Assembly (NCBI GenBank): GCA_023627715.1
Contig: JAMAHW010000006.1
Span: 310,001 to 374,000, forward strand
DNA length: 64,000 bases
Direction of reading: 5' to 3'
Origin: Periconia sp. R9002
Lineage: Eukaryota; Ascomycota; Dothideomycetes; Pleosporales; Periconiaceae
The notes beneath the pieces are model-generated. The model was not told the origin of the DNA. It did not search any database and saw nothing but the letters and a program-made list of their open reading frames with translations. Shown here one piece after another: positions 43,516-55,518 of this stretch (positions are counted from its first letter, which is position 1; each line of letters opens with the position of its first letter). The translations under genes and the position numbers were made by a program.

Positions 43516-45250
43516 TCAACCTCCCACAAAAAACCACCGCCCCCGATACCTCCCCTCGGCCTCCGCCAAATTCTCCGCATCCCACCGTCGTCCCGCCAAC
43601 TTCTCGACCCCCGCTCGGTTCCTCAGATGCCGCACCGCAGCTTTGGCGTTGTAAAAGCAGCCGATCGGCATCGGGGTTTTGGCGTCGTCGCATCTGCGGT
43701 GGCGCACGGCGTCCATGATCATGCTGCAGGCTGAATCGAGGGAGGCGAGGGATTTGATGCGCTGTTGTTGAGTTTCAGGGCGTGGTGGTTCGGTAGGGGG
43801 GGAAGGAAAGGTGTCGAGGGCGTCTAGGATTGCGTCGTGGAAGAGGAAGATTAGGCTGGGTTGGTTGGTTGGTTGGTTAGGGATGGTGTTGTTGTGGAAG
43901 ACTTTCGAGGTTTGTAGGAGTTTCTGGTAAGGTGGGGAGGGGGGACGGGTGCATGTGAACGTACCGAAACGTGAGACCCACGGTAGGAGAGGAGTACGTT
44001 GCACCTTGCATGTTCTCCTCGTACCTGCCTAATTCATTGCTGAGGAAACAATGGATTTCAGTGTCTAGTTTAGTAATCTCAGGATTTATAGCTGTGATGT
44101 CTAGGGGAGGGGATCGTGTGAAGGATAGTATACTGTCGAGCAGGGAGAGTAATTTCGTTTGTTGTGTGAGGTTGTGGGTTTGTGTGATGGGGATTAGTGA
44201 TGAATTGGTTGGATCCTGGATATCGGATTCGGGCTGGCTCTGCGGAGAAGGTATTGGTGGACTCGGCAGACTCTGGGATCCAACTGGTTTGGCTGAAGGG
44301 TTGGTAGGGGGTAGTTGTGTCAGTGGTGATATTTTGTTCGATTGGAGCTCACACAGGATGATTCTAGGACACACCCCCCAAATTGTCAGAATTTGTAAAA
44401 GATGTTTAGTGATCACTCCTCACCTTTCTATGAACGCGATTGCCAATGTGGCCATTTGATCAACTTCGATTACTCGGGCCATACCGACACACGACGTCAA
44501 TGACACATACGCGACTTCGGGACGACCGGCGAGATGTTCACAAGCCGCCAGCAAGAAGACCGTCTGAACTAGGTGCAGAGATATCCCGGAGATTACTTGA
44601 GCTTGGGCGGCAAGTGCTTTGGTAGTCATATAGACGGAGGTCCTATCGAGAGGAACAGACGTTTTTGAGTTATGTCTTTGCTCTGGAAGCCCAACAGCAA
44701 GTAGTATAGCTAGTATGAGTGTGTAATGACATAACGGAGGCGGAGTGCGCGTCTCTTTGAACGACAGGACTGTCTGATGAAAATGCTCACGCGATGAGAT
44801 GAGAATCAAGGTGTCGAAGGTTCGAAAGTACCGTTCACCAAGAGCGTAGAGCGTAATAGCTGACGCCTGAAGAACTTCGAGAAGGTATGCATGGATATTT
44901 TCCTTGATGGAATGAAGCGGCGGTGAGAAGGATGTCAGTGATGGTGGTGACCACGGTGTAATGTTCCCAAGAGGACCAATCCATATCCCCTTCAGGTTGA
45001 GCGATACATCATCCCATAGTCTATTTGGGGATGGATAAGTGGAGATATCGACAAAGTGTTTCCCGGGTTGATGTTTGCGGTATCTGCCTCCATCTCTTTT
45101 GGAAAGAGGAATTTCGTATAGACAGGCAATATTCTTTTTCTTGCAGAATCCGCAGGTAGGGAACACCTTGTCACAAGCTTTCTTCCTCGCCGAACATGTT
45201 CGGCAGACAAGTTTCGCACGTGTGGTTCCGTCGGGGCTTCTTGTTTGCAT
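43516..45250 (-). CDS. Zn2Cys6 transcription factor
   Basis: The exons are 45250-44424, 44363-43965 and 43855-43516, with introns of 60 bases (GTGAGG...CCTAG) and 109 bases (GTACGT...CCCTAACC...CCCAG). The join gives 521 residues. The N-terminus carries the binuclear zinc cluster C-x2-C-x6-C-x6-C-x2-C-x6-C (CRTCSARKKACDKVFPTCGFC...C), about residues 18-45. A middle homology region follows (LLEVLQASAITLYALGERYF, TLILAILLAVGLPEQ), typical of fungal regulators. The frame is open upstream of 45250 but without ATG. The gene is divergent from the MDR oxidoreductase at 45674, which makes that gene a likely target. Confidence 0.87.
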
Positions 45251-45370
45251 TGGTAAGCTTGGTACACTGTCCGCGTTGCACGATGGTTGCGGGCGGATGC
45301 TGTATGCTCTTCGCACGAAGCAAGATGCAACGGCGGCCGCCACTAGCCTTTTATAGAGATGCAGTCTGGG

Positions 45371-45440
45371 GTAAGCTAAATGGTTGTCTCATCGCTCAGC
45401 CAAATGTAAGCCAAATGATTGCCTCAGCACTCAGTGGATT
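45371..45440. repeat. Tandem repeat of two 35-base units in the divergent promoter
   Basis: Unit 1 (45371-45405, gtaagctaaatggttgtctc...) and unit 2 (45406-45440, gtaagccaaatgattgcctc...) agree over most of their length (cgctca and cactca ends included). Confidence 0.85.
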
Positions 45441-45503
45441 CTTCTCCCGCCTAACCACTCAGAGCGTCGTTCGCTATAACTGTCGGCCGCCACTAACCGC
45501 ATC

Positions 45504-45515
45504 CGGACAACACGG
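45504..45515. promoter_or_regulatory. CGG-N6-CGG, candidate Zn2Cys6 binding site
   Basis: The sequence cggacaacacgg has two CGG triplets in the same direction with six bases between them. Zn2Cys6 dimers bind paired CGG triplets of various orientations and spacings. The position, about 160 bases before the MDR start and 250 before the regulator start, is suitable. Confidence 0.35.
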
Positions 45516-45571
45516 TCCACCTCACTGAAGACGCTCAAGATGAACGGAGCAATGTTTGGCCATGGAAAATG

Positions 45572-45579
45572 TATATAAA
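45572..45579 (+). promoter_or_regulatory. TATA box of the MDR oxidoreductase gene
   Basis: TATATAAA lies about 95 bases before the start codon at 45674, in the right orientation and at a distance usual for a fungal core promoter. Confidence 0.55.
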
Positions 45580-45673
45580 AATGTGATGCCATGCTCGAGT
45601 AGAAGACCATTTAACAGAATATCATTGTACTCTCTCAAACAATAACTAAACAGTCAATTACCCACCCTACACC

Positions 45674-46881
45674 ATGTCCAACTCAGCAGAAACCACCAGC
45701 GAGCTCCAACTCACACAAAAAGGCGGACCGTACAAAGTCGTCCAAGTCGCCAAAACCGATCCAGCACCCGAGCAAATCCGTGTGCGTATGCAAGCCATCG
45801 CACTGAATTTGCTAGACAAGAAGCAGCTTGACATAGGCATACTCATCAAGGAGTATCCTATCGTACATGGCCTTGAAGGCGCCGGCACCATTGAAGCCAT
45901 TGGTTCGCAAGTCGAGGATTTTCAACCCGGTGATGAAGTCATGGTGATGCCGTACGGCCGTGCGAGAGGTGAGGACTGGGGCGGCGCGTTCGCTGAGCGT
46001 ACAGTCATACCCGCGAGGGGAATTACGGCGCGAAAGCCGAAGAATGTTAGTGTAGAGGAAGCTGCGTCTCTTCCGTAAGTACGAGTTCGATACTCAAGTT
46101 ATATCGTGTGCTAGTGAAGAACATCCCATCTGACCAACAATTTCAGCATTGCCTACATCACTGCTGTTGCGCTCATCGCGAACAAGTCTGGAATCCCTCT
46201 TCCCTTCCTACCCGAGATTGACAACACCGGCGCCACGCCTTCCTCTGTACTTGTCTTGGGCGGAAGCGCGGCAACGGGCGCTGCTGTCATACAACTTCTG
46301 CGCCTAGCACACCCGTCGCTGCCCATTTATGCGACCAGCTCACCACGCAATTTTTCCCAGGTGACCTCGTTGGGAGCGACAAAGGTGTTCGACTACCATT
46401 CGCCTTCCCTTGTGGCGGATATCAAAACACACAGTCCCAATTCGCAGGGCGTCGATATGATTCTGGATATCGTGGCAGCTAGTCTTACACAAAAAGATAT
46501 CTTTGACGTGTTTGATCCTGCTGGGTGGAAGCAATACCGTTCCGTCCACACTGGCGTCCCGATCCCGGTCCCAGAAGGCGTTACTAGCTCCGTGCATGGT
46601 GGTAATGAAATATCTGAAATGTAAGTTGTTTTCGCCCACAGAGCGGCGTTTGAGACGCTAAACCTACCGAAACATCTTTGCGTGAACCGGGCTGACTCTA
46701 AGGCGATGAAATCAGGCAAGGTGGAAGGACAATCTTTCCTACGCTTACGAAGCTGGTTGAAGAAGGAAAATACAAAGTACCTGTGAAGGTGGATATCCAC
46801 GGACATGGGTTGGAAAATATTCCAAAGGCAGTGGATGAGTTGCCTAAAGTGAGCGGGGCGAAAATCGTTGTAACAGTGTAA
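45674..46881 (+). CDS. MDR-family oxidoreductase (quinone/enoyl reductase-like)
   Basis: The exons are 45674-46074, 46147-46620 and 46716-46881, with introns of 72 and 95 bases (GTAAGT...TTTCAG and GTAAGT...AATCAG). The join gives 346 residues. The N-terminal GroES-like domain has 'IRVRMQAIALNLLDKKQ' and 'VHGLEGAGTIEAIGSQV'. The nucleotide-binding domain has 'VLVLGGSAATGAAVIQLL', the variant of AxxGxxG used by NADPH-dependent members. The catalytic-zinc Cys/His set of alcohol dehydrogenases is absent, so this is a zinc-free reductase type, often found as trans-acting enoyl reductase or toxin-modifying enzyme. The substrate is unknown. It pairs with the divergent regulator at 43516-45250. Confidence 0.9.
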
Positions 46882-47946
46882 TATCCAATGGGATAAACTG
46901 CAAAGACTGATTAGAGTTTGTTGCGAGTCCTCCGTTTGCCATCTCAATGAATTTTGAGACAGGTTATCTGGACATACCCATGTACAGTATGCTCGATTGA
47001 GTTCATTCAACAAAAGTGCCCCAATATGATCAAGAAAATGTGTGTTGGGTGATCTGTTTGCTCAGTAAATTTCACTTTACCTCACCACACTGGACTACTC
47101 ATACTCCTGCCCATATCCAAGGCAGCAAGCAGCATCAAAGTAATGCGCGAGAGGAACAAGTAAACGTAGAAGAACAATAGAAGTAATAGTAAAATGTAGC
47201 GGAAGCCAAAGAAGAAAAATGGATTAACATACGGCCGACACCTCTGCGCTTACTACGTGTGGCAAGCGCAAATGTAGCAGACTCTTATATTGCAACCAAC
47301 CCGCTTTAATATCTACCGCACCTCTAAGAGATATCGGTGTGGAGCAGACTGAACGCACAATTGAACAACGGTGCTTCTGAGCAGTAGGTACATGAACCAG
47401 GGAGTGCGTAGGGAGTTTTGTGTCCTTTTATTGTTGGGTACGTACGCCTCTCCCTACGGGCCTATGCCCTACAAGAAAGAAGAATTTTTGCATGGCAGTC
47501 GAGAGATTGAGCCACCAACGCAGGGGGGTTGTGGTGAAAAGAAACAAGATGTTTTCCAGTGAATAAGTAAGAAGAGAAGAGAAGAGAAGAACAAAAGATG
47601 TCGAACTGCCGAAGCCGGTAAATGCAAGGGGTTAAACGACCCAAAGGTATCCCTCCAACGAACAAAGAAAAGAAATTTAGAGTTTGATCCAAGGTACAAC
47701 ATAAGAAAAGTACGAGGCAAGAAACCTTGCTCATGTGGTATGATTTAGACCGGAAGTTGAAAAGGTGAGATGAACGCCATGGAACGCCAATCGCTCGATG
47801 AAGTGGTGAATAGTGATGATGCTTGTATGGATTTAATGACAACTTTCGGCGGGTGCGCAGATGCGATGGGAAAACAACGTCGACGTGACGGAAAATTTAT
47901 AATACGGCAGCCGCTCGATTGCCGACGAAACGGCAAGCAAAGCGCT
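46882..47946. other. Intergenic region between convergent genes
   Basis: About 1.1 kb of 3' flank lies between the MDR and kinase genes. A GAAGA-repeat stretch occurs at 47567-47600. No frame has coding character. Confidence 0.45.
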
Positions 47947-50622
47947 TCAGAAGTTTGCGAGCCCATTCTTTGAATGACGTTTGCTGAACCGTTTTCTGCC
48001 CTTCATCGATTCAGAATCTCCCGGCTCTTTACGTAAGTGCCTGGCGGCTGGGATGTTTACGCCATCCAGGGCAGCCTCCCCACCTAGCGTACTGGTAGGA
48101 CTCGATAGCGTCGAATTGAGATCATTCAGCGCCGAATCTGCAGAGTATGAATTGGCCATACTTTGTGATATTGCATAGTCCCGGGCTCTCTCGATGCTGT
48201 CAATCCACTCTGTGGTATAATATTTGCTGCCGTTAGGGTCGCTAGTGGTGCTTTTAGGATCTTCGAAAACAAACTGTTTGTCTCGCTGTAGTACGGTAAG
48301 CACATGCACATTTACGTTGCGTTGTTTTACTTGCCGTTTCGACGAGCCACGCAGTGAGGCCTTTTGAGTCTTCGAAGCTTCTCCACGAGCAACCAGGAGC
48401 TAGTAGCGATACCTCCTCTTTCAGTTTCTTATCATTTGTTCCCGCGGCACACATGAGCACACGAGCATTGGACGTGATCATGACCAGTCTTTGTCGCTTC
48501 TTGATCGTATTGCCCCCAAAGAAGCGGGAGAATTTCTTCGGTGGCGGTTCAGGAGCACTCTCGCTGTTACCACCAACATGATGTCCAGGAGGGTGGTGTG
48601 TGACGAACATGTTACCCAGTTTGAGAATTCGCTCATCTCGTCGCGTCAAGACAGGCGACCAATCAATATCCAGCTGACTGGGAGGCGGAAGCTCCGTGAT
48701 CAATCGGGGGGTAGGCCGTATTGGGTTAGACGCTGACGCAGCGGGAGGAGCCGATGGACCTGCTATTACGTTACAACGGAAGCTACAGAAGCAGAGACAG
48801 ATTACTCACCATTGAGGCTGATGGGCTCTCGCGGGGGAGCGACATAAGCCTTGAGCCTTGGGGCCTTCTGTTTCCACAATCCTTTCCCCCAAACTATCCC
48901 ATCAAAAAACGGATGACTCTTGATGTGTTCTATCGGCAATCGTGTGAGAGGATCCAGGACCAACAGCCTTTCCACCAGATCTTTGGCCAACGATGGAAAC
49001 CCGTCTGGAAATGTGTATTCCAATCCAACAATTTTTTGAAAGGTTTGATATTCGTTGGCTGCTTTGAAGGGAGGACGGCCGGCAAGGAGTTGGTAAATGA
49101 TGCAACCAAACGCCCACAAATCGCTGGCTTTGCAAGCGTTCTTATCCGTGAGCAATTCCGGGGAGACGTATTCTGCAGTGCCGACAAAGGATTGTGCTCG
49201 TTCCGTTTCCATACCTTCAAGTGGATCTCCCGATCCAGACCCATTTGTCTTCTTGGGGTCCAATATCTTTGCAGTTCCGAAATCTGTGATCTTGATGTGC
49301 ATTTGGTCGTCCAGCAGCACATTTTCGGGCTTCAAATCACGATGTATAACACCCCGTGAATGCATGTAGTCGACCGCATCGAGGATTTGTGCGCCATAGA
49401 ACCTTGTACATTCAACATCGAAAGACGTCATCTTCTTGAGGAATCCGAGTAGTTCACCACCAGCTGCCAGGTCGAGAACAAAGTAGAGCGAGCGTTCATC
49501 TTGAAAAGTGTAATAGAGACGGACAATACCCGGGTGTTCAGTCAGCCGATTCAGTGTATCCTTTTCAATGTTTACGTATTTGACCTTCTTTTCTTTGATG
49601 ATGTGACGCTTGTCCAACACTTTGATTGCGTATTCGCGCAATGTTTGCCGGTCTGTAGCGGCCAGGACCGTACTGTATGAGCCTTCACCAAGTGTCCTCC
49701 CAAAGCTAAAGTCCTTGACACCCTTCTTTACCACCCTTGTAACCGGTCGGCCATTCTGGTCGATCTCCTGACGTACGCCTGTTGCAGCGCCTTTCTCTTT
49801 CCACTCCTCGCTGCTCTGCAGAGGACCACCCTCCAAGCCATACGGAGAGCTCGATAGGTGGCTGGCGGCGGAAGGGCTTCCGCCGTGAGTGCCATCCATG
49901 GGCATTGGTATGCGTCGCGAACTCCTGCGAGGGGGTAAGGGGCCGTTGCCGGCGGGCATTTGACCTGGGGGGTACGCCCTGCTACTCCTGCTCAATTCGC
50001 GAGTGGGCATGCCATTCGGAGCCACCCTCGAGCTGCTCGTCCGTCGTATGTCTGTTGTAACATCATCATTGTAGCGATAGGTACTTGGGCCGGTGGCCGA
50101 GCTAGAAGATAGGTTGGGGTGATGATACATGCTCGTAGACATGGGCCTGGCGGACATGTTCTGCTGAGTCGGCGGAGCGTTGCGAGGGTGAACCATGGGG
50201 CCCGAAGCATACTGCGGATAGGCAGCCTGTTGCTGAGCCTGGTGTGCTAGTGGCATTGACTGCCTGTGGGCCAGGCGGGAAGAGTATGTAGAGGCATCGG
50301 CGGGCAGCGGGGAAGACTGGGCAGGCGGGCCCAGCGGGGTGGGAGTGGAGGAGGTGGTGGAAAAGGAGTCTGGATCGAAACCTAGGGTTCCCGTCGAGGG
50401 CTGAGGATCGGGCAGCAGTTCGGCGGGGGCGCGAGCAGCAGGCTTGTCGGTGACGGTACTCGAGGATGAAGCTTGGGAGGCCGATGACGATGGTTGGACA
50501 GGAGTGGTGGTCTCGGCATCAGAGGCACGAGCGGGCGGTGGGGAAGGAGAGTTGGGGTGCTCGTCAGGATTGGCGATGCGCAGCCCTCCAAAGGACTGGG
50601 AGAGAGAGAGGTCGCCATTCAT
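47947..50622 (-). CDS. pkhA: PDK1/Pkh-type protein kinase with C-terminal PH-like domain
   Basis: The exons are 50622-48810, 48759-48331 and 48281-47947, with introns of 50 bases (GTGAGT...GCAG) and 49 bases (GTAAAA...GCGAG). The join gives 858 residues. I use the ATG at 50622 (MNGDLSLSQSFGGL); upstream codons in frame lack ATG. About 300 disordered residues precede the kinase domain (about 308-575): 'GRTLGEGSYSTVLAA' P-loop, 'YAIKVLDK' with the ATP lysine, 'VIHRDLKPENVLL', 'DFGTAK' and the activation segment 'SFVGTAEYVSPELL', diagnostic of PDK1. The last exons encode a PH-like fold (RILKLGNMFV, VETANKQFVFEDP, EWIDSIERARDY). Pkh kinases phosphorylate AGC kinases (Ypk, Pkc1, Sch9) in sphingolipid and cell-wall signalling. 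Confidence 0.93.
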
Positions 50623-50758
50623 GACGGCGACCGGCGAAAAGGATGGAGAGCGAGCGGGCGGAGGATGATGGACTGGCGGATGCAAGCCAGCAGAGGACGG
50701 CGGCAGCGTCTCGGAGAAACTGAGTTAGCGCGAGGACATGGAGGACGAGGGGAGCGAC

Positions 50759-50842
50759 GGCGATGGCGATGGCGATGGCGATGGCGATGGCGATGGCGAT
50801 GGCGATGGCGATGGCGATGGCGATGGCGATGGCGACGGCGAC
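50759..50842. repeat. (GGCGAT)12(GGCGAC)2 hexanucleotide array
   Basis: Twelve perfect copies of GGCGAT are followed by two of GGCGAC. The array lies about 140 bases before the kinase start codon, so it is probably in its leader or promoter and may vary in length between isolates. Confidence 0.95.
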
Positions 50843-51710
50843 ACGGTGCGGCAGGAGAGAGAGGCAGAGGAAAGGCGGCAGACTCCGAGTGGAGTGTCGG
50901 AGGGCAAGGGAATCACAACCGAATGGATTCGTTATTTATGGCGAGCTTGTTGTTGTGCGCGGAGCGAAGCAAAGGAGAGGTGAGGTAGGCGGTCCAAGAG
51001 AGGGACCGAGCACAGGGACGCACGCACGCACGCACGACTACAGACGAGAGAGGAAGACCAGATACAGACCGACGTACAAGAGAGGGAGCACCGCCATGAC
51101 TGATACACGTCAACACTGTCCACCATTCGGCGCCCCGGCTTGAAGGCTGACGTTCCATCCAACACGACTTTTTTTTCGTATTGATCCATCCCGTCTCATT
51201 TCATCGCATTAACACCGTCTCCCGCACCCTGACCATGCTCAAGTACCTGTACCTGTACCTGCTAGCTAGCCAGGTATACCGACCTTGTTACGCGTCTTTT
51301 TGTTCTCTATAAAACTGGGCCGACCGCCCCACGTTGTTGCCTGATGGTGATACTGCTATCCATCTCTAACTAGCACTGTACATTGATAACTGGCTACAGT
51401 ACGTGTGCACTATAAATACAATGCCATACCTGAAGTCATGCCTCCATCTTCGCCCCTGGGTACCGTACCGCCATTGTTCTGCAGGGTCGCCTGCATGCAA
51501 ACGACGCTACCCAGTCTACCATGTGCAATCAATCCACTTCCCTTGAGCTAGGTAGGTATATCCATCCTATCTTATACATATACTCCCCAAATACAACGAC
51601 CCTCGTTGTGCAGAATAGAATCATGGTTGGTTCCCTTTTGGGCCGGGCCCATCTCGGAGGATTGCTCCTACGTCATATGCCATTGGACAACTACCCAACT
51701 CGTATGCATA

Positions 51711-51880
51711 CAGAGGGGTGACACGCCGGTAGGTCATATAACGTTATCGGGTATAGTGTACCAGCCGTTATTCACAAATTAGATAACTATACCAGACATA
51801 CTACGTAGGTTGTAGAGTTTCTGATTTGTAGAACCTATTAGTCCTCCCGATATGTGACTTCCCCGCGTGTCACCCCTCTG
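51711..51880. mobile_element. 170-base MITE with TA target duplication (Tc1/mariner-like)
   Basis: The ends are perfect 16-base inverted repeats, CAGAGGGGTGACACGC, at 51711-51726 and 51865-51880, with weaker complementarity continuing to about 33 bases. A TA dinucleotide flanks each side (51709-51710, 51881-51882), as in Tc1/mariner/pogo transposition. The interior has no coding capacity, so it is non-autonomous. No parent element is in the window. Confidence 0.88.
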
Positions 51881-52308
51881 TAAGTATTCATTGAATCATC
51901 AATCCAACCTTGACGAACAACCGGCAATGTTACTGTACAATCATGATGTTTCTACCTACATACTCATACTCCAACTAAGGAATTGCTGGTTTGGCTTGCT
52001 CTCACCGCCTGCTTGTATGTATGCGTGGAGAAGGCACCCACCAATACCAAGCTTGGATGCAATTGCCAAAACCGGAAGCAGCCATGTAGGAAGCCATGAG
52101 CTTCAGTTTGCTAACTCCTCTCTATCGTTAACCCTTCTTGTCTACTACACCTTTTCCAACATCACCATAGCAAGTTTTGGACGAATGCTCTTCTTGTCTT
52201 GGACTTTGTCTTTTGGAACCTCCACATTTACAGTTTGCTGAATGCCCCCCTCGCTATTGGCCTACTCCCATCACCGTCTCAACAACCTGGCGGAACCTTT
52301 TCCTCACC

Positions 52309-55034
52309 ATGCTACGTTTAAAGCCTACCGAGATTGTCTTGACATCGGCCGACATGGAACGAACACGCCAACGTATGGAACGCAGAAAAGCTGACCACCT
52401 TATGCATGTCGCAGCTGCAGGACGCACTCGTCTCCCGCCCACATACTCAGTCACTGCACGAATAAGGCGCGGAGCACAGCGGTCTAGAGACGCTGCTGTT
52501 GCAAGCCTGGGCAACATACCCATCTTGCGACCTCAAGAAGTTGTCAGGACCTCGCTCGACGACGACTTGGAACCAGCTCTCGAAGAATCCCCACCACAGG
52601 TTGATACTGCGAGCCATGATGTGCCAACACTGTCCCTCCCTCAGGATTTGCAAACCTTTGGCAGCCTGGAGCTTCCTTTCAGGTCCGTGGCGCGGGCAGT
52701 AGCTTCAGAAGATTCTCCGTGTGTACATCCAAGACAAATATGATCTTGGGTATGGTACAGACTCTTGCTTACTGTTGTAGATTGAAGTCGCAGGTTAGTT
52801 CCTCGGGGTTGGAACGAGAAAGAACAGCTGCCGAAGAGGACCATGACACTGCCTCAACAGGTCTAAATGATACCGCCACAGATGGCTTCGTGGAGCATTC
52901 AGATATCGCAGGAACATCTTTACAAACCCACACATATACTTTGCATCAAGACAACAGTCGCACTCCGGTACTGAGACAGCAAATACACATTAGAAGCCCA
53001 CTCCGAGGTGGGCACGATCTGACACCTGTCAATAGCAGCTCCAATTCTCGCCATACCGATGATCCACAATCGATGGACAGATTCACGGAGCAGAGTCCAA
53101 TTTCAGGGAGCGATGATTCGCCAACTCTTCAATTGCACGGCTACTTCAATGATCGGCGAGGATACACTTTTAGACAGGCTGCACCGCAGACAGAGCCACG
53201 GCCAAAAACACAACAGGCGATTCGATCTCGTACAGCTTCTTCAGCAAGTGACCCTTCCCACTCTTTGCACGTGAAAAACCCCCACCTGGTGCAATCACCA
53301 GTAGAAGATGTGTTTTGGAATCCTTTACTTCACACATCTCCATCGGATCGGAATAGTTCATACCATACTGTTGCATCGACCAATCATCCCATTGGATCAC
53401 CTTTGAATACTGATAGAAATGAACACTCGGATTCCGCACGAAATTTCTCACAGCGGTATTTATGTCCCGCTGTGGTCTTGAGATCTCCTAAAGAAATAAT
53501 CTTGAGTAGGTTAAGTAGTGAAAAATCGTCCTCGTCGAGTCTTCCTTACTCCTTCTACGAACTTCCCGCATCTCAGCATTCTAGTAGTGATCAGTCGCAA
53601 GGAGACTTGGAACACTCACAGTATGATGGGGCAGGTCCTTCTCGGCAAGCCGTTAAGGGCGCTTATCACTCTATTCGTCTGAGTGGGAACCATGCTCCTT
53701 TTCATCCTCACTCAGACCAGTCAGAACTACCACAGATACCAAAGTCTCCTCCACATCATTCCAACTTGAGCGAACGGTCTGGCCTGTCACCGTTGCCTCT
53801 ACATCCTTATGGCCGCTCACCAAGTGGACAATATGCTTTCAGGCCATCCATAGGTCTACTGACATCAGAGGACGTCCTTGGAGCTGAGCAAGATGCTGTG
53901 ACAGCTGTTGAGCGGAACATATCATCCCCGTTGGATCTTGTCCAAGAGCGAGCAACTGCTTACATGCATCGCATATCTGCCCAGATTCAGACTAACCAAC
54001 CGCACCATAACTTGAGAGGGCGACAAGAGTTCCGCATACGACGCCCACGTGAAGATACGCAGTTTGCCCCCCAACGAATGGCTTTTGAAGGAGACGATTC
54101 CCGCAGGACATCTGTCAGCAATGCTCCCTATCGACCCCTTTCTGGAAACTATCACCAATCTCAATATGGGATACAGCCTGCTCGCTATGCCCGGGGTGGA
54201 CAAATTCAATCTCAAGATACCGCAGTTAATCGTAGAAATTCATCCAATGCTCGGACTGATCAGCGTTCAAGTGAGAATGTTCCGGTGGGCCCTTCTATGC
54301 AAGAAGCCCCTCCGCGTCCTTTCCATGTCACTACCAGGCACGGAGGCAGCTCAGATCTGCCACCGAACTTCCCTCACACCGACCTACAGAATCCAAGCCG
54401 CCCTCCGGGTAACCCTGCAGCACACTTACGCTACAGCTTACCACATCCTCCACGGCCGCGCGATACATCCAATCGCCCATACATGAGGCAGTCTCCCACC
54501 TCACTGATGGAAGCAAATGGTGAGCGACCCCATATAGTGGAACAAATTCATATGGAGGGGCATAACTATGCAACAAATGCCATGAGAGGGCCTCGAGGCC
54601 AGCCTCAACCTGGGTTTCGACAGGGAGATTCAACCGCTCACGTCGTAACTCATCGGGCTAGGCCTTCACTCCGTCTTGTAACGCCTACCCGCCGTCCATC
54701 AGCAGTTCCACCAGCATACCTTTTCCACCGATCCCTCTCGCGCGGTCCACCTTCTACATCTACTACGTTGGATAGTGCTTCTGGGGTCACGAGCCGCCGT
54801 CCGCCGTCTGCATCTGCAGTGCCGCACAGTGGGAACGCAACTGTGGGCAGCCGGAGACTTCCTCCGCAACAGCAGGACCAAGAAAATAGCGGCGAGGCCG
54901 AAAGAGAGCAGGAGGTCATGCGAGAGGAACTTGCGGCTGTGGGGCTTCGGTATGGGGTGAACGATGGCGCGCAGGACCGGATGGATGAGACGCCGCCGAG
55001 GATTGGAAGGATCGAGAGGAGGATGGCAGATTGA
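52309..55034 (+). CDS. Large disordered hypothetical protein
   Basis: The exons are 52309-52718 and 52781-55034, with an intron of 62 bases (GTGTAC...TTGTAG). The join gives 887 residues. The start context is caccATGc, and the N-terminus is MLRLKPTEIVLTSADMERTR, followed by a basic Arg-rich helix (RQRMERRKADHLM). The rest is Ser-, Pro-, Arg- and Gln-rich without predicted fold, except short helical pieces such as 'LDLVQERATAYMHRISAQIQ' and the acidic C-terminal 'EREQEVMREELAAVGLRYGV'. No domain is recognised. Proteins like this in fungi are often nuclear or cytoskeletal scaffolds, but nothing here shows a role. Confidence 0.8.
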
Positions 55035-55518
55035 AGCAATGAATTCCAAGTTTTGCAGAGCATGTTTTTTTGTCGGTAGCTCTTAGTGTTTCATGGGTAT
55101 GGATAGCGAGCGTGGAAAGTATTGTTTGGAACAAGGCACAAGAGAGGGCAAATGAGGACGTAGCGACAAAAAAGCCGGAGCATGTATGTATACAACTGAG
55201 TGCATTTTATTCCCTCTTTTTTCCCGAGCTTTCGACATTTGCTCGAAGCCGTTAGGTATCTGTGCGGAGGAACATTTCCTCTCGTAACAAAAAGACTCCA
55301 TCCAAACTCAACCCAGTAGTAAATATAAAATCCCAAGTCTTTCCTACGACACAACACCGATAGAAAAAATAATAATAAAAAAGTCGAGGAAAGAGGCTAA
55401 ACAACCCAAAGAGACCTAGAAATACATCTTCTGCTTCGTGTTCTTCTCTTCACTTGCTACTCGCCGCACCACCCTCTCCCTCTCCCTTGTTCTCCTCCTT
55501 CATAAGAAGACCGCTCTC
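55035..55518. other. Spacer between convergent genes
   Basis: This is the 3' flank of the disordered-protein gene and of SNF12. A-rich sequence at 55360-55385 (aaaaaataataataaaaaag) is consistent with polyadenylation signals. No gene is seen. Confidence 0.5.

Larger units (their letters stand above)
45251..45673. promoter_or_regulatory. Shared divergent promoter of the Zn2Cys6 and MDR genes
   Basis: The 423 bases hold a tandem repeat (45371-45440), a CGG-N6-CGG pair (45504-45515), two copies of cggccgccacta (near 45331 and 45484) and a TATA box at 45572. The arrangement suits a regulator controlling itself and its neighbour; this is inference. Confidence 0.5.
50623..52308. other. Intergenic region with the kinase leader, a hexanucleotide array and a MITE
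   Basis: The 1.7 kb between divergent genes holds the kinase promoter and leader, the GGCGAT array and the MITE. It also has a short ACGC repeat near 51016-51035 and a CTGTAC-repeat near 51245-51262. No protein gene is seen. Confidence 0.5.

Noticed and set aside
43856..43964. Frameshift in the Zn2Cys6 gene at a run of six G (43939-43944)
   Set aside because: Reading straight through needs a one-base change, but a 109-base intron with GTACGT donor, CTAAC branch motif and CAG acceptor joins both frames exactly.
45251..45343. Longer N-terminus of the Zn2Cys6 protein starting at 45343
   Set aside because: That start is GTG; the first ATG in frame is 45250, which places the zinc cluster near the N-terminus as usual.
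50738..50983. Asp-Gly repeat protein on the plus strand
   Set aside because: It is the translation of the GGCGAT array with no coding sequence around it.
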